A DNA stretch of 64,000 nt from Roseovarius gaetbuli (lineage in GTDB: Bacteria; Pseudomonadota; Alphaproteobacteria; Rhodobacterales; Rhodobacteraceae), in NCBI RefSeq assembly GCF_900172365.1, contig NZ_FWFJ01000004.1, positions 1 through 64,000 on the forward strand. Direction: 5' to 3'. Below, one piece after another: positions 8,160 to 17,308 of this stretch; within the stretch, counting starts at the first letter, position 1, and each line of letters starts with the position of its first letter. A model generated the notes under the pieces. It was given only the letters and a program-made list of their open reading frames with translations, was not told the DNA's origin and ran no database searches. A program made the translations under genes and the position numbers.

Positions 8160-8921
8160 CTAATAATGCGATACATACCCGCCATCAACCGCGAGCACTT
8201 GCCCGGTGACATAGGACGCCGCCGGAGATGCCAGAAACAGCACGGCCGGGTTAGCCCAACGACCAAGCGAGGTGTTTCGCGCCAACATGTCGGCGATCTT
8301 GGGGTCCGCCGCCGCCTGTCGGTTCGGTTCTGTCTTGAAAAAGCCCGGCGCGACGGCATTGACATTAATGCCCTTGGGGCCAAGTTCGGCGGCGAGCGCC
8401 CGAGTCAGACCGATAAGCCCGGATTTGGCCGTTGTATATGCCGCATCGCCGGATTGCGCGATGAGCCCGGCAATCGACGAGATGTTCACAATCCGCCCTT
8501 TAGATTTCTTTGCAGTCATCATTTTGGCGGCATGTTGCGCCAACAAAAATGGCGCCACGAGATCGACATCCAGCAAGCGGCGCAGATCTGCGCCGGTGAA
8601 GTCCTCAAAGGCGCGGCGATCTCTGAGGCCAACATTGTTGACCAGGATATCAAGCCCGCCCCCGGCGTTTTCGATCGTATCGAACGCCTGTGCAACCGCA
8701 TCCTCATCCGCCACATCAAAGACCAGAGCCCGCGCCTCGCCACCGTCGCTGGCAATCTCGTCAACGGCTTTTTGCACAGTCTCGCCCCGGCGCCCATTAA
8801 CCCAGACAATGGCCCCAGCCGCGGCCAGAAGGCGCGCGATTTCAAAGCCCAACCCACTGCTGCTGCCGGTGACCAGGGCCTGCTGGCCGGTGAGGGAAAA
8901 CGGTCCAAAATTCTGCAACAC
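8160..8921 (-). CDS. Short-chain dehydrogenase/reductase
   Basis: A classical SDR of about 253 residues: cofactor motif TGSSSGLG, NNVG, the catalytic Ser in NISSIAG, and YTTAK (Tyr/Lys). The Arg in NGRRGE after the second strand suggests NADP(H). The N-terminal FSLTGQQALVTG resembles gluconate 5-dehydrogenase and 3-oxoacyl reductase relatives. I chose the GTG at 8921, with GGGAG at a normal distance; an upstream extension to 9038 has no domain similarity. It is the first gene of the SDR-ligase-thiolase set, and reducing a 3-keto product of the thiolase is a plausible role. Confidence 0.85.
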   Translation of the reverse strand: MLQNFGPFSLTGQQALVTGSSSGLGFEIARLLAAAGAIVWVNGRRGETVQKAVDEIASDGGEARALVFDVADEDAVAQAFDTIENAGGGLDILVNNVGLRDRRAFEDFTGADLRRLLDVDLVAPFLLAQHAAKMMTAKKSKGRIVNISSIAGLIAQSGDAAYTTAKSGLIGLTRALAAELGPKGINVNAVAPGFFKTEPNRQAAADPKIADMLARNTSLGRWANPAVLFLASPAASYVTGQVLAVDGGYVSHY

Positions 8922-9216
8922 GCATCTCCCGTTGAAACCTTTGCGATGGGGTGCTTTGGTGTGTAACGCGCAGGAGGGGCTAACCATAGCGCTTTGTTTG
9001 CCCGGGTCCGCATGCGAGTATTCTAACGTGCGGGCCAACTAAATGCGCATAAACATAGTTATGTTAACAAAGGTGGCGTGCCCCGAGAAAGTTGATCTTA
9101 CGTAACCAGAGACGTCGGATGCTTGCCGTTGTTAGGTCAAACGCCTTGCATAATCATGTCGATAGCTATCGCGATTTTAAAAACCACCTCAAGCCTTCGC
9201 AAGGCAGGACACCCGA
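8922..9216. other. Intergenic region upstream of the SDR operon
   Basis: No convincing gene. It holds the leader and promoter of the SDR-ligase-thiolase operon and the 3' end of the preceding aminotransferase operon. A small palindrome, AACATA-GT-TATGTT (9052-9065), lies about 130 bp upstream of the SDR start in an AT-rich stretch and could be an operator. It does not match the alphaproteobacterial BioR consensus. Confidence 0.35.
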
Positions 9217-10542
9217 TCAGGCCCGTAGGGCCGTTTCGATGGCACCCGAGAGCTTTTGCACCAACTCGTCGATCTGATCGTCGTTTATGATAAAGGGTGG
9301 CGCGAGAAGAACGTGATCGCCGGTTTTTCCGTCAATCGTGCCGCTCATCGGGTAACAGATCAGGCCGGCCTCGAACGCCGCCGTCTTGATTCGCCCTGCA
9401 ATCTTTCGCGCGGGATCAAACGGCGCTTTGGTGTCGCGATCCGCCACAAGCTCGACCCCCTGAAACAGGCCCCTGCCCCGAATATCGCCGACATTTGGAT
9501 GCTGGCCAAATTCGGCCTCAAGCGCCGCCATCAATTTTGCGCCTTGGGTTTGCACCTGCGGGATCAGGTTACGCCCGATCAAGGCGCTGACCACGGCAAC
9601 ACCTGCGGCGGCGGCGGTGGGGTGGCCAAGATAGGTATGCCCGTGCTGGAAAAACCCGCTGCCGTTTTCGATGGTCTCATAGATTTTCCGGCTACAGAGC
9701 ATCGCACCAATCGGCTGATAGCCCGCGCCTAACCCCTTGGCGATACAAAGGATATCGGGGGTGACGCCGTCTTGCTCACAGGCAAAGAGGCTTCCGGTGC
9801 GGCCCATGCCGCACATCACCTCGTCAAGGATCAAGAGAATCCCGTATTGATCGCAAATCTCGCGGATGCGTTTGAAATAGCCCGGCGCGGCGGTCAAAGC
9901 GCCGACGGTGGCGCCGACAACCGGCTCGGCAGCAAAGGCCATGACGTTTTCCGGCCCGACCCGCAGCAATTCTTCTTCCAGAAGGTTGGCGGCGCGAAGA
10001 CCGTACTCCTCAAGGCTCTCGTCATCGCGCTTGAGACGGTATTCATAGCACGGGTCAATATGGCTCATGTCGATGAGAAGCGGGGCGAACTGCGCGCGGC
10101 GCCATTCATTGCCCCCCGCCGAGAGCGCGCCCATGGTGTTGCCATGATAGCTTTGCTTGCGGGCAATCAGGCGGCCGCGCTTGGGCTCGCCCTTCTCGAC
10201 AAAATACTGGCGCGCCAGCTTAAGCGCAGCTTCCATCGCCTCGGAGCCGCCCGAGACAAGATAGACCCGATCTAGATCGCCCGGCGCATGGGCGATCAGA
10301 AGATCGGCCAGCGTCTCGGCCGGTTCAGAGGTGAAAAACCCGGTATGGGCATAGGCCAGTTTATCTAGCTGGGCCTTGACGGCCTCAATGATCGTCTTGT
10401 CGCCATGGCCAAGACAGGACACCGCCGCCCCGCCCGAGGCGTCAAGATATTGCTTGCCGCTGGTGTCATAGAGATAACACCCCTCACCGCGCGCGGCGAC
10501 CGGGGGCAGTTGCTTGGTATGGCGTGGGAAAATATGTGACAT
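9217..10542 (-). CDS. Class III PLP aminotransferase (omega-amino acid type)
   Basis: A 441-residue fold-type I aminotransferase. Visible hallmarks are GGAAVSCLGHGD, VSGGSEAMEAALKLAR (PLP phosphate), SYHGNT, LILDEVMCGMGRTG (the PLP-ring Asp) and the Schiff-base Lys269 in IAKGLGAGYQP. The family moves amino groups from terminal amines of polyamines, beta-amino acids or taurine to pyruvate or 2-oxoglutarate. It is the last gene of the 12-kb operon from 21125, 9 bp after the C45 gene. Substrate unknown; an amine released by the upstream decarboxylase or amidase is a reasonable guess. Confidence 0.88.
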   Translation of the reverse strand: MSHIFPRHTKQLPPVAARGEGCYLYDTSGKQYLDASGGAAVSCLGHGDKTIIEAVKAQLDKLAYAHTGFFTSEPAETLADLLIAHAPGDLDRVYLVSGGSEAMEAALKLARQYFVEKGEPKRGRLIARKQSYHGNTMGALSAGGNEWRRAQFAPLLIDMSHIDPCYEYRLKRDDESLEEYGLRAANLLEEELLRVGPENVMAFAAEPVVGATVGALTAAPGYFKRIREICDQYGILLILDEVMCGMGRTGSLFACEQDGVTPDILCIAKGLGAGYQPIGAMLCSRKIYETIENGSGFFQHGHTYLGHPTAAAAGVAVVSALIGRNLIPQVQTQGAKLMAALEAEFGQHPNVGDIRGRGLFQGVELVADRDTKAPFDPARKIAGRIKTAAFEAGLICYPMSGTIDGKTGDHVLLAPPFIINDDQIDELVQKLSGAIETALRA

Positions 10543-10551
10543 CAGTCTCTC

Positions 10552-11523
10552 CTATGCGGCGCCCGGTATTTGTACATGGCGCCCGCCCTCTTGAAAATGA
10601 TCCATCGTTTGCGACCAGACGGTGCCCGGCCAACGGACCTCCATCTGTTGCAGGCGTGGGCGATAAACGGCGGTGTAAAGCGTGCCAAACCCGGCGGAAA
10701 ACGCTGTAGAATAGAGCGGCGGGCGCAGGAAGGCGTTGATGAACTTATCCTCTGGATCGCGGTGCAGGGTCAGGCGTTGCAGCAGATACCGCTCGCGCTC
10801 GACCGTGGCGGTAAAGCGCGCATGGCTGACCCATTCGACGTTTTCCTGATGGTTGGTGGCCACGGCGGCATGGGTGATCACCGCCGGGCGATCCGGCGCC
10901 ATCATCGCGGTCAGGTACTTGCGCTTGGCATCAAGCACGGTGACGTTATAGCTCATATGCGTCGGCAGGCGGGCCAGGGCCGCGCCGGCCTCTTTCGCCG
11001 TTTCGCAGGTTTGCAGCACATAGCGCAGGATCAGCGGCACGCCGAACCCCTCGCCGACCACCCGCCGCCCGCCAAAGGTAAGCGAGATCGCCAAACCTGC
11101 ATCGTTCATCCCGTCAACAAGCCCCCAGAGCCCGTCAGAGGTGCCGATAACGCGCCGCCCCTGCCAGCCGGTTTTCAGGATCAGACTGTCAAAGGCGTTG
11201 GGGTTATAGTCGTAATTGCGCACAAGAACCGGTTCTTCACCGGTCCAGATCGCCTGGCTACAGCCCGAAAGATAAGGCGGCGGGCAATAAAAGCTAAGAA
11301 AGCGCGCGGCCTGATCGCCCCCGCCGACCAGTTCGCACAGGGTGTCGTAAAGCGGTACGATCTCGGGCATGTGCTGCTCAAGGGCGCGTCGGCTTTCAAG
11401 GTATTTCGGCCGCGCCGCGTCGCCCTCTTTGAGCCACCAGCGTTTGTAGTCGGGCCAATATTCGGCGAAAAGCCCGGCCCATTTCGGGCCGGGCAGGTCT
11501 TCGCTTAATGCGCGCCAGAGCAT
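10552..11523 (-). CDS. C45-type Ntn acyltransferase/hydrolase
   Basis: A 323-residue protein of the linear amide C-N hydrolase group (isopenicillin-N acyltransferase-like, peptidase family C45). The SGCSQAIW motif places a candidate nucleophile Cys at a Gly-Cys autocleavage site about 100 residues in, followed by LVRNYDYNP and later DGMNDAGLAISLTFGG, all typical of this fold. Members self-cleave to expose the Cys and then hydrolyse or transfer acyl groups of amides. The ATG at 11523 has AGGAAG upstream and lies 10 bp after the ATP-grasp gene. With a ligase beside it, it could trim or transfer an acyl group on an amide intermediate; that is inference. Confidence 0.75.
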   Translation of the reverse strand: MLWRALSEDLPGPKWAGLFAEYWPDYKRWWLKEGDAARPKYLESRRALEQHMPEIVPLYDTLCELVGGGDQAARFLSFYCPPPYLSGCSQAIWTGEEPVLVRNYDYNPNAFDSLILKTGWQGRRVIGTSDGLWGLVDGMNDAGLAISLTFGGRRVVGEGFGVPLILRYVLQTCETAKEAGAALARLPTHMSYNVTVLDAKRKYLTAMMAPDRPAVITHAAVATNHQENVEWVSHARFTATVERERYLLQRLTLHRDPEDKFINAFLRPPLYSTAFSAGFGTLYTAVYRPRLQQMEVRWPGTVWSQTMDHFQEGGRHVQIPGAA

Positions 11524-11533
11524 CGCAACTTCC

Positions 11534-12991
11534 TTACATGATCTTGAACGCCGGATCCGCCAGGGCAGGCCCCGCATTGGCAACCGGCAGCGGTTTGCCC
11601 GCGACGGTCTGCTTGATGCCGTGGATCCACTTTTTCGCGCGCTCGTTGAGCTGAAAGCTTTTCGTCATCGAGCGGCCCCGCGTCACGAGAATGCCGATAT
11701 CGGCGCCCTCGTAGCGATAATCGCCCGGCTGAAGGATGCGCAGGAAGAACGCCTCGTTTTCCGATTCAACCGCACGGCGGTGATAATCGAAGCGGTCAAA
11801 GACCACGCGGCCATCCTCGAGCATCTTGTAGATGCCGGTTTCGGGTGCGTCGGTGCAGATATCAACGCTGTCCTCGGTGTGCTTGATCACCATCTGCGAC
11901 CAGCTGTCGATCATGTCGGGGTTGGCCCAACGATTGTTCAGCTCGGTCGTATCAAGGGTGAATTTTTTCTTCGAGAATTCAAGCAAGTGGAACAGGAACA
12001 AGGGCGCATCCGCATGGGCAAAGGCGGCGTGATTGGTCATCGACGACGCCCCGGTGATGCGCGGGTTCAACTCGCCCAGCCAAAGATCGCCGGTCTTCTT
12101 GTCGATCAGGAAATCAAGTTCGAAGTAACCGCGATAGCCCTCTTTGCGCAACTGCTCGCCGAACTTGAAGGTCAGTTCGCGCGCCTGTTGGCGGACTTTG
12201 GGCGGAAAGGCGGTGGACAGGATTTCATTGCCACACCAACCGCCGCGATAGGGCGTGAGATCCTTGAAACCGACAAGCTCGGTCATCAGCGGGCCAACGA
12301 TGGTGCCCTCTTTGGTGGCGCAGGCCTCGATTGCGGAACCCCGGCAATCAATCCGCTTCATGATCTTAATCTCGCCCTCGCCGATGATCTCGTGCTCGTG
12401 ACGGCGGAAATCGGCCTCGGACTTGATAAAGAACGTGGTATGGCCGCTATCGCCAAAGGCCGATTGCAGCACCAGATCATGACCGATCCCGGCCTTTTCA
12501 CAGGTCTTTTGCAGATCCTCGTAGGATTTCACCTCGGCCAGAACATTGGGCACCGAGGGCACGCCGGCCTTGTTGCCGATGCGCACGGTTTCGATCTTGT
12601 TGTCCATCGAAGTGCGCAGCTTGGCCTTGGGGAACCAGACTTCGGCGCCAAGCTCCTTGGACAGACGCTCGGTTTCCTCGTCAAACATCAGGAAGACGAA
12701 TTTCGGCTTGCCGCCCCGGCGCTTGATGAAATCAATCACCTCTTTGTGCTGCAAGAGATAGTTGTTGATATCCTCGATCGACTGAAACTCGGCATGGGGT
12801 TGTTCCGAGGGGCAGAACACGTTCGGATGCTTGCCGCCGTAACAGTCGATATAGCAGATATATTTGAAGTTCTTCACCCACTCATCAAGACCCAGAAGGT
12901 TAAAGTTGGTGGCCGAAATAAAGTAGATCGGGTCTTCGTTGCGGTGAAAGAACCGGCGGATTTCCGAGATATTCTTGAGCACAGTTGCCAT
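11534..12991 (-). CDS. ATP-grasp carboxylate-amine ligase-like protein
   Basis: A 485-residue protein with a central ATP-grasp domain (roughly residues 130-340). The glycine-rich ATP loop is SAFGDSGHTTFFI, the lysine strand is EIKIMKRI, and the metal-binding end is FELDFLIDKKTGDLWLGELN followed after a break by PRITGAS (acidic residues plus Asn). Homologues are often labelled biotin carboxylase, but I see no other acetyl-CoA carboxylase parts, and the neighbours point to peptide- or amide-bond formation. ATP-grasp enzymes join a carboxylate to an amine via an acyl phosphate. It sits 15 bp after the large decarboxylase and 10 bp before the C45 gene. The partner amine and acid are unknown. Confidence 0.75.
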   Translation of the reverse strand: MATVLKNISEIRRFFHRNEDPIYFISATNFNLLGLDEWVKNFKYICYIDCYGGKHPNVFCPSEQPHAEFQSIEDINNYLLQHKEVIDFIKRRGGKPKFVFLMFDEETERLSKELGAEVWFPKAKLRTSMDNKIETVRIGNKAGVPSVPNVLAEVKSYEDLQKTCEKAGIGHDLVLQSAFGDSGHTTFFIKSEADFRRHEHEIIGEGEIKIMKRIDCRGSAIEACATKEGTIVGPLMTELVGFKDLTPYRGGWCGNEILSTAFPPKVRQQARELTFKFGEQLRKEGYRGYFELDFLIDKKTGDLWLGELNPRITGASSMTNHAAFAHADAPLFLFHLLEFSKKKFTLDTTELNNRWANPDMIDSWSQMVIKHTEDSVDICTDAPETGIYKMLEDGRVVFDRFDYHRRAVESENEAFFLRILQPGDYRYEGADIGILVTRGRSMTKSFQLNERAKKWIHGIKQTVAGKPLPVANAGPALADPAFKIM

Positions 12992-13006
12992 TATAGTTTC
13001 CCTTCC

Positions 13007-15748
13007 TTATTCGGCTGCAGTCTTGATGTTCTTGGCCTTGGGCAAGGCGGCCAGGGCCTCTGGTGTGAAGACGCGCAACCCAAGATCCGCGCGGTAGCCG
13101 TGGATTTCATTGACGTCGAGCGCGCGCATGAAGGCAAGGATTTCCTTGCTGATCACCTGCCCCGGCACCAGGATCGGAAAGCCCGGCGGATAGGGGATGA
13201 TAAAGCTGGCGGAAACCACCTCTTTCCCGGCCTCAAGCGCGTCCTTCAGCGATCCATCCAGTTCAAGATAATCGCAGTTGTTGAGGTCATAGCTCAGGTA
13301 ATAGGCGGTCCTGATATCGCCCTCAGGCGTCAGGTTGTCGGGCCGGAACGCATCGTGAAAGCGGCTGAAATCCGGCAGCGGCGGGTAATTCTCGGTCAGG
13401 TTCTTGACCCGGCGATCAAACGACATCCGCTCCATGTTCGAGGCATCGTCAAGCAGATCGTCAAGATCCTTGGCAATTTCGACCAACACTTCGATAAGAT
13501 AGGCGACCGACGACCGGGTGGTGCCGATATTGGTCATGAACAAGACGGTGTTGCGCGAGGTCTTGTTGATCTGAATGCCGTACTTGTCCATCAGGATATC
13601 GGTCTTGAAGGTATCGCCATCCCAACCGGTGCCGCCAACGGCAAGGGTCACGCGGGTGGCATCAAGCACGAAATCATCCTGCTCCCAGCAATCCCACATA
13701 TCGGTCCAGCCCTGATCGTTGTCAAAATAGCTGGTGACGCCGCTTTGGCGGTGATGTTCGGGAATCATGTCGCCGGCGGTCAGAACCTTGAAGTACTTTT
13801 GCAACAAGGGATGGGTGCTGATGGCCTTGCGCATCGACATGGCCGCTTCGATCTGGCGTTGAACGAATTCAAACCCTTCCAGCTCGACCTGACGGCGGCC
13901 GACATCAAGCGAGGCGATGATCTGATAGTTGGGCGAGGTAGACGTGTGGGTCATATAGGCTTCGTGGAACGATTGCTCGACCTCGCCTTTGAAATCCTGA
14001 TCGTTGACATGGATCATCGAGCCCTGCCGCAGAGACGTCAGCGTTTTATGCGTCGATTGGGTGGCATAGACCCTTATTCGCGCATCGGGTGGCGCGACAA
14101 GGCGGGTGTCTAGCCATTCTTCATCTGTGGCATCGGCAAGGGCCTCTTGCTGGGCCTCATAGGTGCGGCGATGCGCATCGGTGCGCAGGCGGCGGCGCAG
14201 GTTGTTGGCGGTCCGCATGCCGGTGCGCTGACGATAGGTCGGGCTGAAGCGGGCAAAGGCAAACCAGGCCTCATCCCAGAGGAACACGAGATCACGCTTG
14301 ATCGCCAGACATTCCTCCATCACGCGCTCGACGTTATAGACCAGCCCGTCAAAGGTACAGTTGGTGAGCAAGAGCATGCGCACCCGGTCAAGCTTGCCGG
14401 CGGCCTTCAGGGCCAGAAGCTGATGCTTGATTTCGCGCAGCGGCACCGCGCCATACATCGAGTATTCATTCAGAGGGTAGCTATCGAGATAGACCACCTC
14501 GGCGCCGGCAAGAACCATGCCGTAATGGTGCGATTTATGGCAATCACGGTCGACAAGCACGATGTCACCGGGGCGCACAAGCGCCTGCACCACGATCTTG
14601 TTGCAGGTCGAGGTGCCGTTGGTGGCAAAGAAGGTCTGTTTTGATCCGAACGCCCGGCTGGCAAGTTCCTGCGCCTCTTTGATGGGCCCATGCGGTTCCA
14701 GAAGGCTATCAAGCCCGCCCGATGTGGCAGAGGTCTCGGCCAGAAAGATGTTGGGGCCGTAAAACGCGCCCATATCCTGAATCCAATGGCTGCGGCTGAT
14801 GGATTTGCCGCGGCTGATCGGCATCGCGTGAAACACGCCGGTGGGCTGTTTGGAATAGTTCACAAGCGCGGTAAAGAACGGCGTCTTGTTGCGGGCCTCG
14901 ACCCCGCGCAGGATATTGAGGTGCAGCTCCATAAAGTCTTCTTGGTTGTAGAAAACCCGCCGACAGATACCAAGATCAAGGCCCGCGATATCCTCGACCG
15001 AACGTTCGGTGACAAGATAGGCGTCAAGTTCGGGGCGGACCCGGTCGATCAGGCGGCACAACTCCGGGCCGTAATTCTCGGGCAACAGCGCCTCAAGCTC
15101 ATCGGCGCCGCTGGCATTGCTCAGGTATTTGCTGAGAATTTCATTTTCGTTCTTGGACTTCAGAACAAGACCGGGGCGCACGACAATCGCCTGAATGTTA
15201 TGGTTGAACAGCACCGCGATAAGCGCGTCCTCAAGGCTTGGCACAACAACCGCCTCATAGTGAAACGGATCTTCGGCGCGGCGCATCCGGGTGACGTTGG
15301 ACTTGAGCCAGCGTTCTTGCTGCTCGCTGACATTGTCAACGATCAGAACCTCGAAATAGGGCCGCGCCATGGCGCGCGCCTCGGGCGACAGCATTGCCTC
15401 GTCGTTATGCTCTTCGTCATCCATGCTGTCGCGATCAAGCGGGATCGTGCGGCGCCGATAGGCCCCGGTGGTCAACGCGCGGGTGACCCGGTGCACGCCA
15501 AACGACAGATCGTCGAAATTGCCATGCTCGAACTGGCGGCGCATGTGATCAAAGGCGGCCATGCCGGGAAAGGCCCAATAGGGTTCGATCACGGCGAGGG
15601 CCTCAAAAAGCTCATTGACCCGCAATTTGAGGGTCGCAATCTTTTTGGCGTCCCGCTCGCGGCATATAGAGGTTGTTGCCTCGCGCAACGCGCTCCACCG
15701 GTCAGAGCGGAGCTGCGTTGCGGAATAATAGTCGCTTACAGAATCCAT
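13007..15748 (-). CDS. Very large Orn/Lys/Arg-type PLP decarboxylase
   Basis: A 913-residue fold-type I decarboxylase of the bacterial ornithine/lysine/arginine family, longer than the usual 710-760. The wing domain (about 130-220, FEVLIVDNVSEQQ) comes after an extra N-terminal stretch of about 130 residues. The PLP core shows FFATNGTSTCNKIV, DRDCHKSHHYG, FLWDEAWFAF and the Schiff-base Lys568 in TQSTHKTL; the C-terminal domain has PYPPGFPILVPG. An Arg/Glu-rich insertion of some 35 residues lies between WDEAW and the lysine. The ATG at 15748 has GGAGA 7 nt upstream; the TTG at 15751 is less likely. Whether it uses Lys, Orn, Arg or a derivative cannot be read from sequence. It is central to the eight-gene operon. 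Confidence 0.88.
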   Translation of the reverse strand: MDSVSDYYSATQLRSDRWSALREATTSICRERDAKKIATLKLRVNELFEALAVIEPYWAFPGMAAFDHMRRQFEHGNFDDLSFGVHRVTRALTTGAYRRRTIPLDRDSMDDEEHNDEAMLSPEARAMARPYFEVLIVDNVSEQQERWLKSNVTRMRRAEDPFHYEAVVVPSLEDALIAVLFNHNIQAIVVRPGLVLKSKNENEILSKYLSNASGADELEALLPENYGPELCRLIDRVRPELDAYLVTERSVEDIAGLDLGICRRVFYNQEDFMELHLNILRGVEARNKTPFFTALVNYSKQPTGVFHAMPISRGKSISRSHWIQDMGAFYGPNIFLAETSATSGGLDSLLEPHGPIKEAQELASRAFGSKQTFFATNGTSTCNKIVVQALVRPGDIVLVDRDCHKSHHYGMVLAGAEVVYLDSYPLNEYSMYGAVPLREIKHQLLALKAAGKLDRVRMLLLTNCTFDGLVYNVERVMEECLAIKRDLVFLWDEAWFAFARFSPTYRQRTGMRTANNLRRRLRTDAHRRTYEAQQEALADATDEEWLDTRLVAPPDARIRVYATQSTHKTLTSLRQGSMIHVNDQDFKGEVEQSFHEAYMTHTSTSPNYQIIASLDVGRRQVELEGFEFVQRQIEAAMSMRKAISTHPLLQKYFKVLTAGDMIPEHHRQSGVTSYFDNDQGWTDMWDCWEQDDFVLDATRVTLAVGGTGWDGDTFKTDILMDKYGIQINKTSRNTVLFMTNIGTTRSSVAYLIEVLVEIAKDLDDLLDDASNMERMSFDRRVKNLTENYPPLPDFSRFHDAFRPDNLTPEGDIRTAYYLSYDLNNCDYLELDGSLKDALEAGKEVVSASFIIPYPPGFPILVPGQVISKEILAFMRALDVNEIHGYRADLGLRVFTPEALAALPKAKNIKTAAE

Positions 15749-15822
15749 CAATCATTCTCCCGCTTATTGGGCCGGAACGCGATCAACGGATCAGGGGCAC
15801 AGGGCCCCTGCGGTCCTGCGTT

Positions 15823-16797
15823 CTAGCCGACTGTTGTTCTGCCCTCGAAAGGGGTGGTTCCATACCCAAGAGCGCGCTTGTGATTGCGCTCTTCGGCTTC
15901 GGCATCGGCGGGCACGTCCACATGCAATCCTGCACGTGATCCCTGTTGCGGGATTTCAAGCGGCCCAAGTGTTTTCAGATAGTCGTTGGTTGTGCTGGTG
16001 CGATCGTAAACCGAGAAATCAACCGAGCGGTCACGGAAGCTCTTGAGCACCTGGCCCAAGCCCTTCATTCCGGTTTCGCGTTGACGGCGCACCATCGAAA
16101 GATCGACCTCGATCGGGAACATGTCCTCTTGTCCGGCGGACTGGTGCAACACCAGAGATGTCGGATCGACCACCAGCGATTTGCCGACGCCGCCGGCGCC
16201 AAGGCCGTTCACGTCAAACACATAACACTGAAACTGCGCGGCCGTGGCGCGCGCGATGGCAAGTTCTGCGTCGCGGTCGGTGGTGCCGGTCAGAACCGGG
16301 TGAAGCAGCACTTCAACGCCTTGGCTGGTCAATTCGCGCGTGGTTTCCGGGAACCACATATCGTAACAGATCGACAGGCCAAAGCGGCCCACATCCGGCA
16401 CGTCAAAGACGCAAAACTCGGTGCCCGCCGCGATCCCCGCCTCGTAGGGCAGGAAGGGGAACATCTTGGCATAGCGCCGGATCACCTCGCCATCGGGGTT
16501 GATCACCAGAGCGGTGTTGTAAATCCGCCCATCAATCGGCGAGGTCAGGAACATCGAGCCGGGGATCAGCCAGACCTTATAGCGCCGCGCCGCCTCGCAG
16601 AATTGGTCGATCACGTCGTTTTCATGCGGCAGGGCATATTTGTCGAGCGGGCCAAACGGCGACAGTTCGCTGAACATCACCATCTGCGTCCAGGGAAACC
16701 GCGCCATAAGCACGTCAAGACGATGCAGCATGCCCTCGACATTGGGTTGCAGGGCGTTGACGTACATTTGTACGCCGGCAATTGCGAAAGGGGTCAT
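15823..16797 (-). CDS. Carbon-nitrogen hydrolase (nitrilase superfamily amidase)
   Basis: A 324-residue nitrilase-superfamily enzyme with the full catalytic set: Glu in MFSELSPFG, Lys in RRYAKMFPF and Cys in LSICYDMWFPE. Such enzymes hydrolyse amides or N-carbamoyl compounds (N-carbamoylputrescine, aliphatic amides) or act as amide synthases. The C-terminal 60 residues (from about FSVYDRTS) extend beyond the core. I chose the ATG at 16797, with GGAGAG 8 nt upstream. Sitting between an importer/UspA module and the decarboxylase, it may open an imported amide before decarboxylation. Substrate unknown. Confidence 0.85.
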   Translation of the reverse strand: MTPFAIAGVQMYVNALQPNVEGMLHRLDVLMARFPWTQMVMFSELSPFGPLDKYALPHENDVIDQFCEAARRYKVWLIPGSMFLTSPIDGRIYNTALVINPDGEVIRRYAKMFPFLPYEAGIAAGTEFCVFDVPDVGRFGLSICYDMWFPETTRELTSQGVEVLLHPVLTGTTDRDAELAIARATAAQFQCYVFDVNGLGAGGVGKSLVVDPTSLVLHQSAGQEDMFPIEVDLSMVRRQRETGMKGLGQVLKSFRDRSVDFSVYDRTSTTNDYLKTLGPLEIPQQGSRAGLHVDVPADAEAEERNHKRALGYGTTPFEGRTTVG

Positions 16798-16865
16798 AAT
16801 GTCAGCTCTCCGTGCTGGCAGAGCGGCCCGGATCGGGCACAAGGATTCTCTGCTTTGACCACCTA

Positions 16866-17297
16866 TTACGCCCTTACCACCAGAACGGAAACAGGTGATC
16901 TGCGCACGATTCTATCAGCATTGGAGCCGACAAGAAACTCCCTTACCCGGTCGGGTTTGGGCGAGGCCATGATCACGAGATCACAGTTGATTTCATCAAT
17001 GACCTTGAGAACTTTCTTGTGAATCTTACCAAAAGCCAAGTGTTGCTTTACGTCCACATCATCGGGAACTTCGGCGGAAACCAGCGTATTCAGGGCCTCG
17101 CTTGCGGCGGCGACGGCCCTCACCTCGAAATCCTCGGGGAAGAACCCTTCGACAAGCGGCGTGCCCATATCGGGGACCACCGACATGATATGCAACTTGC
17201 CCTTTGAGGCACGCACAAGCTCTATCGCCTGGGGCAGGGCCAATTTCCACGAGGCCGGCGCGTTAAGATCAATCGTGAGCAGGACTGTTTTGAACAT
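16866..17297 (-). CDS. UspA-family protein, TRAP-associated
   Basis: A 143-residue single-domain universal stress protein. It begins FKTVLLTIDLN, with the acidic residue of the nucleotide site, and ends VGSNADRIVRRSPVSVLVV, a Usp ATP-binding loop in which the first glycines of GxxGxG are not conserved. It follows the TRAP permease by 11 bp. A comparable arrangement is TeaD with the ectoine TRAP transporter TeaABC, where the Usp binds ATP and tunes transport; a regulatory role on this importer is therefore likely, though inferred. Confidence 0.85.
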   Translation of the reverse strand: MFKTVLLTIDLNAPASWKLALPQAIELVRASKGKLHIMSVVPDMGTPLVEGFFPEDFEVRAVAAASEALNTLVSAEVPDDVDVKQHLAFGKIHKKVLKVIDEINCDLVIMASPKPDRVREFLVGSNADRIVRRSPVSVLVVRA

Positions 17298-17308
17298 TCT
17301 CTATCTCC

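Noticed and set aside
9092-9277. Small plus-strand frame in the gap after the SDR operon
   Set aside because: It runs into the aminotransferase 3' end on the other strand, lacks a Shine-Dalgarno and resembles no known protein.
11534-12991. Biotin carboxylase subunit of an acyl-CoA carboxylase
   Set aside because: ATP-grasp motifs are present, but no carboxyltransferase or biotin-carrier gene is near and the neighbours fit an amide ligase better.
11621-14113. An 830-codon open frame on the plus strand opposite the ATP-grasp and decarboxylase genes
   Set aside because: The minus strand has clear ATP-grasp and PLP-decarboxylase motifs. The opposite frame is an antisense artefact of high GC at third positions, with no recognisable domain or start signal.
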